Positions 21,707-30,047 of a stretch of 64,000 nucleotides of DNA are shown here, piece after piece (the stretch's first letter is position 1; every line of letters starts with the position of its first letter). The notes under the pieces were generated by a model, which worked only from the letters and a program-made list of their open reading frames with translations, was not told the origin of the DNA and did no database searches. Source of the stretch: Bacillota bacterium (GTDB lineage Bacteria > Bacillota > Clostridia > Peptostreptococcales > Anaerovoracaceae); NCBI GenBank assembly GCA_017432345.1, contig JAFRJI010000037.1:1-64000 (forward strand). The letters run 5' to 3'. A program made the translations under genes and the position numbers.

Positions 21707-23637
21707 TATGCAACACCTCCTAACAGACTAACCAGCGTAGCTACCATGTAGCCAATGCCTATAATCAGCATCGCTGTACAAAGTACATCACCGACCACAT
21801 TCATCTTGTGTTCGCCAAAGTACTTTTCCATGTGCCAGTTTCTCAGTGTGAATTCAACTTCCTGCTGCATGGAACCATAGTATGTCCGGTTGTCCCCGGT
21901 ATTCGCACCAGCTAGATAGATTGGTACTTTTTCCTTCTTGGACTTGCCGAAGAACATGGCAGCCAGCAGAACGATCACAGCGATCATGATGACCATGATG
22001 GTCATGTTGCCGGATGACATGATGCCTCCGGACAGACCGCCAAATACTACTTCGAGGTAAGGAACCAGCATGTAGCTTGAGATCAGAGGGAAGATCAGAC
22101 AAACCAGAATGACGAGTACGACCAGAATGAGGTGTACATAGGATTCTGTCTTGTGAACGTTTGTCTCAATGCTCTCTTCACCAGCTACGACCGCAGTGAG
22201 CTTACCCATCCACTTCAGCCAGTAGAATGCTGTTACCGCACTGCCGAAGCAGATGCAGCCGATCAGCAGGATGTTTCCTGAATCGACAAAGGATACCATG
22301 CAAGCCCACTTTGAGATCAGCATTCCGAACGGCGCGATGAACATGCCCGCGATACCGATGATCATGCACATAGCAAGTTTCGGCATCTTGTTGAACAGGC
22401 CGTCCATATCTTCGATCATTCTGCTGCCAATGTGGTGCTCTGCAGTACCTACGCAGAGGAACAGGAGAGACTTAGTGATCGCGTGGAATATGATGAGCAT
22501 GATGCCGGCCCAGACAGCTCCGGCTGATCCAACGCCGCCGCAGGCAACGATCAGGCCGAGGTTCGCGATCGTGGAGTAAGCGAGTACTCTCTTCGCGTTG
22601 ACCTGTGAGATCGCTGCACATGATGCGAAGAGGAATGTGATACCTCCGACCATCATGACCATGATTCCCGCAAAGTTGCTCATTCCGAGAACCGGAGCAA
22701 GCTTGATGACGAGGAATACGCCGGCTTTAACCATTGTGGATGAGTGGAGCAATGCCGATGTCGGTGTCGGTGCGACCATTGCGCCGAGCAGCCAGCTATT
22801 GAACGGCATCTGTGCAGCTTTTGTGATACCCGCAAAAGCGAAGAACGCTGCCGGGATAGCAACTAGGTCTCCGTAAACGGATCCGACCAGGAGCATCGTG
22901 CTGAGTTCCACAGTCTGGAATACGATTCCCAGGATCACGATACCAACCGCGAATCCTACTCCACCGAGCAGGTTCATGATCAGGGCTCTGAACGCATTGT
23001 TCGTAGCCTCTTCGGTCTTGGTGAATCCGATGAGCCAGAAGGAACATAAGCTCGTGATCTCCCAGAAGAAGTACAACCAGATCATGTTGTTGGATGTTAC
23101 CAATCCGCTCATTGCTCCGAGGAACAGGAACATTACGAAGAAGAACCAAGGTCTTCTGTCCTTTGCGTCCTTCGGCTCGTGATGCTGGAAGTCCTTCATG
23201 TAACCTAGTGCGTACACGCAGATCAACGTTCCGATGATACCAATGATAAGGAGCATGATGATCGAGAGACGGTCAATATACATGTTGCTCTCAACCTCAA
23301 TGCCATGGCCTTTAGTAAATTCGAACCACATAATAAGTGGTGTCTGAATAATAGCAAAGATGGCTGCAAGCCATTTCTTATGCCGTGCAGCGGTGATGAT
23401 GATATATATACATAACCCCGCTTCAACTACCATCATGATGTAGTTGACGACTTCGCCGTTGAAGGAGAAGTATTCCGCTCCTCCGCGGGCGTACTGAATG
23501 GCGACGACAATAGACATCGCGGCGATGATCGCCGATGACGCGATGACAATGACGTCTCGTGCTTTGTCAGCTTTTGCTACTAAAAGAATAAAGGCAATTA
23601 CCATTGGGAAAAAGATTAGAAAAAGTATTGTGCCCAT
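21706..23637 (-). CDS. echA: Ech-type hydrogenase antiporter-like subunit, NuoL-like
   Basis: The 643-residue protein has about 16 hydrophobic helices and the proton-antiporter (NuoL/M/MrpA) core. That core includes TPTSALLHSSTMVKAGVFL (discontinuous helix region), KRVLAYSTIANLG and the FHAITKSLLFLC segment with its conserved lysine. It would translocate H+ or Na+ driven by hydrogenase turnover. It is the first gene of the operon; AGGAGG precedes the ATG at 23637 and a promoter lies 56 bp upstream. Which ion is pumped cannot be read from the sequence. Confidence 0.94.
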   Translation of the reverse strand: MGTILFLIFFPMVIAFILLVAKADKARDVIVIASSAIIAAMSIVVAIQYARGGAEYFSFNGEVVNYIMMVVEAGLCIYIIITAARHKKWLAAIFAIIQTPLIMWFEFTKGHGIEVESNMYIDRLSIIMLLIIGIIGTLICVYALGYMKDFQHHEPKDAKDRRPWFFFVMFLFLGAMSGLVTSNNMIWLYFFWEITSLCSFWLIGFTKTEEATNNAFRALIMNLLGGVGFAVGIVILGIVFQTVELSTMLLVGSVYGDLVAIPAAFFAFAGITKAAQMPFNSWLLGAMVAPTPTSALLHSSTMVKAGVFLVIKLAPVLGMSNFAGIMVMMVGGITFLFASCAAISQVNAKRVLAYSTIANLGLIVACGGVGSAGAVWAGIMLIIFHAITKSLLFLCVGTAEHHIGSRMIEDMDGLFNKMPKLAMCMIIGIAGMFIAPFGMLISKWACMVSFVDSGNILLIGCICFGSAVTAFYWLKWMGKLTAVVAGEESIETNVHKTESYVHLILVVLVILVCLIFPLISSYMLVPYLEVVFGGLSGGIMSSGNMTIMVIMIAVIVLLAAMFFGKSKKEKVPIYLAGANTGDNRTYYGSMQQEVEFTLRNWHMEKYFGEHKMNVVGDVLCTAMLIIGIGYMVATLVSLLGGVA

Positions 23638-23692
23638 TTAATCCTCCTAATAATAAAAATGACTTATTCTTTGAAAAATAACTTTTCAAACT

Positions 23693-23722
23693 ATTATACC
23701 TATATATAAGGTCAATAATCAA
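23693..23722 (-). promoter_or_regulatory. Putative promoter of echABCDEF
   Basis: The minus strand shows -10 TATAAT (23693-23698) and -35 TTGATT (23717-23722) with an 18-bp spacer, about 56 bp upstream of echA. Confidence 0.65.
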
Positions 23723-23775
23723 GTTCGAAAGAAAATACAATTAGAGATACGATGCCTTTTCGCAACATAATTAGC

Positions 23776-23826
23776 AAAAAAGTGCCGGTTCGGTAAGAAT
23801 ACTGTCTTACTTCTGCGACACTTGTT
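23776..23826 (-). terminator. Terminator after the signal-peptidase-like gene
   Basis: On the minus strand AAGTGTCG...AAGTAAGA pairs with TCTTAC...CCGGCACTT, with small bulges, and is followed by TTTTT (23776-23780). It lies 25 bp after the stop codon and before the ech promoter. Confidence 0.7.
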
Positions 23827-23851
23827 TTTTCTATGCTATGAATAACCGTTT

Positions 23852-24409
23852 TTATCTGTCTTTCATCACGGCGATCTTATTCAGTGGCCACACCCGGAAA
23901 AGGACGTTTCCTTTGATCTCGCGCATGTCCACCAGCCCCAGTTCCGGGTTCCGGCTGTCATACTTTTTGACGGAGCGGTTATCGCTCAGCACAAAGACTT
24001 CGTTGCCTTCCAGGCGGGTACTTTTGAAATTCCCCTTCGCGCCCTTGATGCCGTTCTTTGTAACGTATTCCTCCTCGTTGACGAGAACTTTGCCGTTCTT
24101 CACTTCCACCGTGTCTCCGGGAACCGCGATCACCCGCGTGATGATATTGTCACCCGCTCCGGCATCCAGTGATAAGGTCTTTTCCAGGATCACCAGTTTG
24201 TCGTGCTCCGGGGCTTTGCGCTTGGCGGAGTACCGGGATTTGGTCACAACGAGCACCTGTCCGTCGGAAATGGTCGGATCCATGTAGTTCCCGTTCTGAA
24301 CTTCCGGTGCGAGGAGCATGAATACGATAATAGCAAGAACGATGGCGATCCGGTACGGTCTCCACTTCTTTCGTTGCCGTTCTGCGGGGTTTGCATATCT
24401 GTCGTTCAT
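23852..24409 (-). CDS. Signal peptidase I homologue lacking the catalytic Ser and Lys
   Basis: The 185-residue protein has the S26 signal-peptidase layout: a basic N-terminus, one membrane helix (about residues 19-34), then boxes B to E. The conserved G-x-S-M-x-P-T box reads GNYMDPT, with Tyr42 in place of the nucleophilic Ser. The KR-VIG-PGD box reads ITRVIAVPGD, with Thr91 in place of the general-base Lys. The DNR..YDSR box and the terminal RVWPLNKIAVM are normal. From family knowledge both residues are essential, so this copy is predicted to be inactive as a Ser/Lys protease. The ATG at 24409 follows AAAGGG. It stands alone between two terminators. Its role is unknown; it may be a pseudoenzyme. 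Confidence 0.85.
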   Translation of the reverse strand: MNDRYANPAERQRKKWRPYRIAIVLAIIVFMLLAPEVQNGNYMDPTISDGQVLVVTKSRYSAKRKAPEHDKLVILEKTLSLDAGAGDNIITRVIAVPGDTVEVKNGKVLVNEEEYVTKNGIKGAKGNFKSTRLEGNEVFVLSDNRSVKKYDSRNPELGLVDMREIKGNVLFRVWPLNKIAVMKDR

Positions 24410-24445
24410 ACTCTTTTCCCTTTTACAAAAACGATTCTTCTTGTT

Positions 24446-24476
24446 AAAACCCCGGTGCAAGTTAGCTGCACCGGGG
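24446..24476 (-). terminator. Terminator of the amino-acid permease gene
   Basis: A perfect 10-bp stem, CCCCGGTGCA (24450-24459) with TGCACCGGGG (24467-24476), has a 7-nt loop and a following TTTT on the minus strand. Confidence 0.88.
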
Positions 24477-24508
24477 TCGATGAGCAGATCAATGATCTCT
24501 TTGATCAA

Positions 24509-26329
24509 CTATTCTTTCGGAACTTCTTCTACAGCTTTTTCTGCAACTTCTTCAGCAGCAATTGCAGCTTCCATTTCCTGCAGTTCCTTGTTGTGTCTAG
24601 CACTGATCGCATCGCAGCTCTTCTGGAATGCGAGCTTGATTTCTTCCTTGGAAGGTTCGACCTTCTTGGACAGCAGATAGATCAGGATGCATGCGATTGC
24701 GCAGATGATCGTTACGATCCAGAGTACGATCTTGATCGTTCCTACGATCACATCAACATTGGCAGCTTCCAGGATTCCATCGAAGTAATCTCCGGCTTCC
24801 CAGGCATCCTCGGTTCCCCAACCTTCGTACCAAGGTTCGAATGCCAGCGCGATGATGTTCATGATCGTGATGATCAGAAGCAGGAAGGAGATCCTTCTCG
24901 TATCGCCGACTGCCAGCTTCGTTCTAGGGTTCATTACAAAGGCTTCCGGATCCTTCTTGGAAAGTCCGCCGTACATTCTTCTCCAGATGAAGTAGAGGAT
25001 CGGTCCGGTCAGCAGTCCGATCATACCACCGAGGTAGTAGTCGGAACCGTTTACGAAGAACGCGAAGATCGCTACGCAGATCGGAACGATGCAGATGACC
25101 TTGAGCAGTCCGTTGCCTCCAGGAATTCTGAAGATGTAATCCTCTTCCGGAATTCTGTGCCGCAGGATCATGGCTGAAATATAAACCATGACATAGGATG
25201 ACAGCAGCAACGCTACATCGAGCACGATGATGAATCCGAACGGGAACATGCAGAAGATCAGGTTGAAGATACCAACGGATAATACTGCAACGTACGATAC
25301 ACCGAACTTCTTGTCGACCTTGACCATGACCGGTGGAGTCAGGTGGTCATCCGCCAGAGCAAAGAATCCTCTGGAACCGGATGCTATATACGTGTTGTAG
25401 ATCGAACATTGTGCCAGGATCGCTACGATGACAAATATGATGCCCCAAATAGGACCCCAGAAGTGCGAAACAACATCCGCATATCCGACCGTTCCAGGTT
25501 CTGTTCCCCAGTTATCCCACTGGCCCAGTGAACCGAGACCCGCCGTCGTAGGCAGGATGTATACTGCCATGATGAGCGGTATGGTGACCAAAGTACCTTT
25601 CGGGATGACCTGAGGGTTTGCAACTTCTCCCGCAATGGTCGACATGGATTCGTAACCGGAGTACATCCACATGCCGATGGAGATACCACCCGCGATGTAG
25701 AAGAACCAGTCGCTGATTCCTTCTGCCGGTTCCGGAGTCATCCGGAATGAGATCGTGCTTGCCGTTTCCGCGTCACCGCCCCAGTTGAGGAATCCGCAGA
25801 GGGCAACGATACCGAATGCAACCATTACCAGTATCGACAGCACCGTGCTGACCCAGCCTACATCCTTTACACCTCTGATATTGATCAGTGTAAAGATGGC
25901 GATCATGCAGAACTTGAGTGCAAATTCTCCTCCTATGCCCATATCCCATACGGTCGCGGCATAGCCGCCGGCAAGGATAACATAGGAAGTGTTGTCAATG
26001 TAGATGGAGATCGTTCTCCACCAGCCTGCCTGGAATCCCCAGAATTCTCCGAGAGCTTCCTGTACCCACTTGTAGTAGCCGCCTTCCTGCGGTCTGACGG
26101 AACCGAGTTCCGACGCAACCAGCCCGAATGGCAGACCCCATACAAACGGGAGCACGCACAGCATGAGTATGGTGAGTCCTGGTCCGCATTCCGGGATCAT
26201 TTCCTCGATACCATAACATCCTGCTGCAACAAGGCAGAAAATCATGAATACGACTGTTGAGACTTTGATTTCATGCTTTTTCAAGCCATGTTCGCCGACC
26301 GCAACAGCACCACCTTGTTGTTGACTCAT
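24509..26329 (-). CDS. APC-superfamily amino-acid permease
   Basis: The 606-residue membrane protein has about 12-14 hydrophobic helices. The first, VFMIFCLVAAGCYGIEEMIPECG, has the Gly-rich unwound pattern of APC transporters, followed by VASELGSVRPQEGGYYKWV, the motif-like second segment of that family. The cytoplasmic C-terminus is charged and Ala/Glu-rich (residues about 565-606). The start at 26329 (MSQQQGGAVAV) has AGGAGG upstream; reading further upstream would cross the promoter. It is monocistronic, between its own promoter and terminator. The substrate cannot be told; uptake or exchange of an amino acid for fermentation is plausible. Confidence 0.88.
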   Translation of the reverse strand: MSQQQGGAVAVGEHGLKKHEIKVSTVVFMIFCLVAAGCYGIEEMIPECGPGLTILMLCVLPFVWGLPFGLVASELGSVRPQEGGYYKWVQEALGEFWGFQAGWWRTISIYIDNTSYVILAGGYAATVWDMGIGGEFALKFCMIAIFTLINIRGVKDVGWVSTVLSILVMVAFGIVALCGFLNWGGDAETASTISFRMTPEPAEGISDWFFYIAGGISIGMWMYSGYESMSTIAGEVANPQVIPKGTLVTIPLIMAVYILPTTAGLGSLGQWDNWGTEPGTVGYADVVSHFWGPIWGIIFVIVAILAQCSIYNTYIASGSRGFFALADDHLTPPVMVKVDKKFGVSYVAVLSVGIFNLIFCMFPFGFIIVLDVALLLSSYVMVYISAMILRHRIPEEDYIFRIPGGNGLLKVICIVPICVAIFAFFVNGSDYYLGGMIGLLTGPILYFIWRRMYGGLSKKDPEAFVMNPRTKLAVGDTRRISFLLLIITIMNIIALAFEPWYEGWGTEDAWEAGDYFDGILEAANVDVIVGTIKIVLWIVTIICAIACILIYLLSKKVEPSKEEIKLAFQKSCDAISARHNKELQEMEAAIAAEEVAEKAVEEVPKE

Positions 26330-26374
26330 TTTTTCCTCCTCACAAAAAACAATAATTACATAATTACAACCTAT

Positions 26375-26403
26375 ATTATAGCACCACAAAAATGGTATTA
26401 CAA
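26375..26403 (-). promoter_or_regulatory. Promoter of the amino-acid permease gene
   Basis: An extended -10 TGCTATAAT (26375-26383) and a -35 TTGTAA (26398-26403) are spaced 17 bp apart on the minus strand. The -35 overlaps the recR stop codon. Confidence 0.65.
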
Positions 26404-26997
26404 TTCTCTTCTTCCTTCGACCGCTTTCAGCAGCGTCACTTCATCGGCATATTCCAGATCGCCGCCCACCGGAATGCCATGGGCGATTCTCGAAACCTTG
26501 ATGCCGCTCGGTTTGATGAGGCGCGCGATGTACATCGCCGTCGCCTCCCCTTCGATGGTCGGATTGGTCGCGATGATCAGTTCCTTGACGGTCTCGTCCT
26601 GCAGCCGCGTGATCAGGCTCTGCAGATTGATGTCCGTTGGGCCGATGCCGTCCATTGGGGAAATCGCACCGTGCAGCACGTGATAATAGCCGCGGTACTC
26701 CTTGATCTTCTCGATGGCGATCACGTCCCGCGGGCTTTCGACCACACAGATCATGCTCTTGTCACGGGTCTCGTCCGCACAGATCGAACACGGATCCTCG
26801 TCGGTCAGATTCCCGCAGACGGAACAATATTTCATGTTCTGCTTGGCGTCACGGATGGCATCCGAAAGCGCCATGGCGTCACGATCGTCCATGGACAGAA
26901 TGTGGAACGCCAGCCGCTGCGCAGTTTTGCCGCCGATCCCCGGAAGCTTCGAAAGCTCATTGATCAGCTTGTTCAATGGTCTCGCGTAATAGTTCAT
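26398..26997 (-). CDS. recR: Recombination mediator RecR
   Basis: RecR works with RecF/RecO to load RecA on gapped DNA. The 199-residue product has the helix-hairpin-helix [17 protein letters not shown] (about residues 18-34), a four-cysteine zinc motif (CSVCGNL...CSICAD) and the Toprim domain ([16 protein letters not shown]). The ATG at 26997 lies one base after the ebfC stop. It is the last gene of dnaX-ebfC-recR, a conserved bacterial cluster. Confidence 0.97.
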   Translation of the reverse strand: MNYYARPLNKLINELSKLPGIGGKTAQRLAFHILSMDDRDAMALSDAIRDAKQNMKYCSVCGNLTDEDPCSICADETRDKSMICVVESPRDVIAIEKIKEYRGYYHVLHGAISPMDGIGPTDINLQSLITRLQDETVKELIIATNPTIEGEATAMYIARLIKPSGIKVSRIAHGIPVGGDLEYADEVTLLKAVEGRREL

Positions 26998-27000
26998 GGC

Positions 27001-27351
27001 TTACAGTCCCGGGATCCCAAGCCCCGCTGTGAATTTGCCCATTTCGGACTGCGAGATTTCTTCCATCTGACGTAGCGCTTCGTTGGCCGCAACGAGGATC
27101 AGATCCTGCAGCATTTCAACATCGTCCGGATCAACGACTTCCGGCTGGATCTGGATGTCCTTGATTTCTTTTTTCCCTGTTACCGTTACGGTTACGGCGC
27201 CGCCGCCGGATGTGGCCGTGGCTTCCATCTCATCGATCTTGGCCTGGACTTCATCCATCTTCTGCTGCATCGCCTGCATCTGCGCCATCTGCTGCGCGCC
27301 GCCCATCTTAGGCTGTTTCGGCCGCTTGCCTGCTTTCATACCCTTTCCCAT
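27001..27351 (-). CDS. ebfC: YbaB/EbfC family nucleoid-associated protein
   Basis: The 116-residue product starts with a basic, Met/Gln-rich helix (QQMAQMQAMQQKMDEVQAKI). It then has the YbaB core (AVTVTVTGKKEIKDIQIQPEVV, residues about 52-73) and the typical ending MGKFTAGLGIPGL. Family members are dimeric DNA-binding proteins. AGGAGG precedes the ATG, and dnaX ends 10 bp upstream. The position between dnaX and recR is diagnostic. Confidence 0.95.
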   Translation of the reverse strand: MGKGMKAGKRPKQPKMGGAQQMAQMQAMQQKMDEVQAKIDEMEATATSGGGAVTVTVTGKKEIKDIQIQPEVVDPDDVEMLQDLILVAANEALRQMEEISQSEMGKFTAGLGIPGL

Positions 27352-27361
27352 GTTTGTCCTC

Positions 27362-29023
27362 CTATTCTATGTCGACGTGTACACCCAGTACATCGCCGGC
27401 TTTCTTCGCGATATCTTCGATCGACAGCTGTCCCCGGTCAGATTCTTTCACGGACAGATTCATCGTCCGCCGCTTCCCGGTGTGTTTCTCCATCAGATCT
27501 TCCAGCAGCTTCCGGTTCTTCTCCACATGCTGCTTGATGATGGCATTCTCCACAACGACCGTGAACGAATTCTCTTCGATCGATGTCAGGATGCCGTTCT
27601 TGCGGATCAGGAAAAAGCTCCCCTTCTCCGCTTCACCGTCCCGGAACACGTCGTCCCAGATCTGCTTGCAGTCTAGCTGCACCGGAACGGTCGCTGCATC
27701 ATACAGCGACGGCTCTTCGGCCGGTGTTTCTTCAACCTTCGGCGCCTCCTCAACTGACGTCTCTTCAGCCGGTGCTTCCTCAACCGGTGCCTCTTCGACC
27801 GGCGGCGTCTCTTCGGCCGGTGCTTCTTCGACCGGCGGTTCCTCCGCCGGAATCTCTTCCGCCTCCGGGGCTTTTGCCTGTTTGACCGCCACGACGACCG
27901 GCTCATCCACTTTGACGAACTCCGTCGCCCGACGGATCTCTCCCGCGCCCATGCAGAGTTTCACAATGGACAGTTCCAGCAAAATTCTCGGCTGGGTCGA
28001 CCAGCGCGCCTCATTGGACGCCTTGCTGAGTTCCAAAATCCCCCGGTTGATGTCTTCCAGTTCCAGCACGTTGCTTTGCCGCTGGATGCGCGCGATGTTC
28101 TCCGACGACATGTTCAGCACACCAGACGGTTCTTTGACAAACTTCGTCAGCAGCAGGTTCCGGTAGTGATTAATCCAGTCCCGGATGAACTGCTTCACAT
28201 CCTTGCCGTCAGACAGTATATCCGCCAGGTACTCGATGGCCTCGGATGTTTTCCGTTTCCGCACCAGATCGGTCAGTTCGATGAACACTTCGTCGCCCGA
28301 CGCGCCCAAAAACTCCAGCACGTCCTTTTCCCCCACGACTTTATCGCCGCCGGAAATACACTGGTCCAAAATGCTCAATGCGTCTCTGACGGAGCCGTCC
28401 GCGTTCGCGGCGATGATGCGCAGCGCATCCTCCGAAACGTCGATGCCGATCTTTCCGCAGATGTCCGCGAGGCCGGTGATCAGGGTGTTCTCCGGCACGC
28501 GCTTGAAATCAAGGCGCATGCATCTGGACAGGATCGTAGCCGGAAGCTTTTGCACTTCCGTCGTCGCGAGGATGAACAGCACGTAGTCCGGCGGTTCCTC
28601 CAGCGTTTTCAGGAGCGCGTTGAAAGCGCCCGTCGACAGCATGTGCACTTCGTCGATAATGTAGACCTTTTTTTGGCCGACAGCCGGCGGATAGTTGACG
28701 CTCTCGCGCAGTTCGCGGATGTTCTCCACGCCGTTGTTCGAGGCGGCGTCGATCTCGATTACGTCGATGAAGTTGCCCTCACTGATCGCCCGGCAATTGC
28801 TGCACGTCCCGCAAGGCCGCTCCCCGTCGTTGAGACAGTTGAGCCCCTTGGCGAGCAGGCGCGCCGTCGTCGTCTTTCCCGTTCCGCGGGTTCCACAGAA
28901 CAGGTAGGCGTGGCTGGTGCTGCCGGTCGCGATCTGGTTTTTCAGGATTTTTACGATGTGCTCCTGTCCCAGGACTTCCTCGAAGACCTCAGGACGGTAG
29001 GCACGGTACAAGGCTGTGTACAT
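27362..29023 (-). CDS. dnaX: DNA polymerase III subunits gamma/tau
   Basis: DnaX is the ATPase of the clamp loader that places the sliding clamp. The 553-residue product has Walker A GTRGTGKTT (about residue 45), a four-cysteine zinc finger (CLNDGERPCGTCSNC), the DEVHML Walker B and the sensor segment. After domain III a repetitive Glu/Pro/Ala linker (EEAPAEE-type repeats, near 27716-27870) leads to a tau-like C-terminal domain. I start at 29023 (MYTALYRAYRPEVFEEV), preceded by GGGAG. No classical slippery A-run was noticed. It heads dnaX-ebfC-recR and follows the SRP RNA gene. Confidence 0.95.
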   Translation of the reverse strand: MYTALYRAYRPEVFEEVLGQEHIVKILKNQIATGSTSHAYLFCGTRGTGKTTTARLLAKGLNCLNDGERPCGTCSNCRAISEGNFIDVIEIDAASNNGVENIRELRESVNYPPAVGQKKVYIIDEVHMLSTGAFNALLKTLEEPPDYVLFILATTEVQKLPATILSRCMRLDFKRVPENTLITGLADICGKIGIDVSEDALRIIAANADGSVRDALSILDQCISGGDKVVGEKDVLEFLGASGDEVFIELTDLVRKRKTSEAIEYLADILSDGKDVKQFIRDWINHYRNLLLTKFVKEPSGVLNMSSENIARIQRQSNVLELEDINRGILELSKASNEARWSTQPRILLELSIVKLCMGAGEIRRATEFVKVDEPVVVAVKQAKAPEAEEIPAEEPPVEEAPAEETPPVEEAPVEEAPAEETSVEEAPKVEETPAEEPSLYDAATVPVQLDCKQIWDDVFRDGEAEKGSFFLIRKNGILTSIEENSFTVVVENAIIKQHVEKNRKLLEDLMEKHTGKRRTMNLSVKESDRGQLSIEDIAKKAGDVLGVHVDIE

Positions 29024-29046
29024 TCTATCGTCTCCCTTAAAAATCA

Positions 29047-29200
29047 ATTGCCCTTTGAAAGCTCCGCAGGCGTTGGAGAAGGCTGATCTGCGGCACATAA
29101 GAGCTTCCGCTTATTGCTGCTTCCTTCCGGACCTGACAAGGTTCACGGCGTCCTATTGCGCAGGACCCAAACCATGCTTACGAAGCCATCAAAGGGCAAT
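29047..29200 (-). ncRNA. ffs: Signal recognition particle RNA, small bacterial type
   Basis: The minus strand contains the nearly invariant SRP domain IV sequence: GTCAGGTCCGGAAGGAAGCA with the following CAGCAATAAG (around 29115-29140). It is flanked by the complementary strands GGTCCTGCGC...GGAC and ATCTGCGGC. A perfect 12-bp outer helix, ATTGCCCTTTGA (29047-29058) with TCAAAGGGCAAT (29189-29200), encloses the RNA and may be the mature end or a processing stem. Location directly upstream of dnaX is a common Firmicutes arrangement. Exact ends are approximate. Confidence 0.93.
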
Positions 29201-29217
29201 ATGTTTCGTGCCAAAAT

Positions 29218-29246
29218 ATTATATTATCAATTACTGCGGACGTCAA
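29218..29246 (-). promoter_or_regulatory. Promoter of the SRP RNA gene
   Basis: The minus strand shows -35 TTGACG (29241-29246), a 17-bp spacer and -10 TATAAT (29218-29223). Initiation would fall near 29211, just outside the SRP RNA outer helix. The promoter begins right after the prsW-like stop codon. Confidence 0.85.
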
Positions 29247-29248
29247 GC

Positions 29249-30037
29249 CTACGGGCGGTAGTGCCACTGGCTGATGTCGTCCTCATTGTTGTCGTCCACA
29301 CTCAAGCGTCCGAGATTTTCGTTGAACTCGCCGCTATTGTAATAAAAGGCTGCTTTCCAGTCGTCTTTGGAGTAGCGGTTGACGCACTTGACCGCCACGA
29401 TGTACATGAATCCCACGAATACCAGCAAGATGATGGACGATGTGGTAGTTTGCATAAACGCCAGCATGTCGTAGAAGCCGTGGATCAGCATCGGGATGAT
29501 CAGCGCCTTGACGGTATTGCTGAGCGCCTTCCCATGATTCCCCTCGATGGATGCTTTCTTCGCGGCGCCGTAAAAGACTCCCATGAAGACACCGCAGAAC
29601 GCATGGAGCGGAACGGCCAGAATGCCTCTCATGACCGCCGTTTCCAGCCCGCTGCTCATGACGTACAGAACGTTCTCCAAAAGCGCGAACCCGACCGCTA
29701 CGCAAACGCCGTAAACGATGCCGTCGAACCGGTAATCAAAGTTCCGATTCCGCCACGACCCGAGCCGCAGCAGCACGAATTTACAGATCTCCTCACACAG
29801 CGCCGCCACGGCGAACGCTTCGAAGACCGCGAATTCGACCGTGCCTTCTTTGAATCCCGGATTCAGGCCTCCCATGCCCATTTCCAGGAACATCGCCGGT
29901 ATGCAGGAAATCGCACCGAACAAAACAAGTTTGAAAATCAGGCCCATCGGTTCATGCTCGACCTTGTCCTTACGGAATATAAAAATGATGATGATGATTC
30001 CCGGCAGCAGCGCCAGGAACAGCAGCGTATTCTCCAT
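29249..30037 (-). CDS. PrsW-like intramembrane metalloprotease
   Basis: The 262-residue polytopic membrane protein has the motifs of the PrsW (CAAX-protease-like, MEROPS M82) family: EEICK in a membrane helix (about residue 84), FALLEN, VPLHAFCGV and LIHGFYD. The acidic pair and the two histidines are the putative catalytic residues. In Bacillus PrsW makes the first cut of the anti-sigma factor RsiW; no sigma/anti-sigma pair is seen here, so the target is unknown. It follows the AIR-synthase-like gene by 10 bp and closes the long cluster that starts at 40.4 kb. The C-terminal tail is soluble and acidic. Confidence 0.85.
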   Translation of the reverse strand: MENTLLFLALLPGIIIIIFIFRKDKVEHEPMGLIFKLVLFGAISCIPAMFLEMGMGGLNPGFKEGTVEFAVFEAFAVAALCEEICKFVLLRLGSWRNRNFDYRFDGIVYGVCVAVGFALLENVLYVMSSGLETAVMRGILAVPLHAFCGVFMGVFYGAAKKASIEGNHGKALSNTVKALIIPMLIHGFYDMLAFMQTTTSSIILLVFVGFMYIVAVKCVNRYSKDDWKAAFYYNSGEFNENLGRLSVDDNNEDDISQWHYRP

Positions 30038-30047
30038 TCGAGTCTCC

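Noticed and set aside
23852..24409. Calling this gene lepB
   Set aside because: Both catalytic residues are replaced, so the enzymatic name would mislead.
27362..29023. Programmed frameshift in dnaX producing gamma
   Set aside because: I saw no A-rich slippery run with a following hairpin and Shine-Dalgarno-like stimulator.
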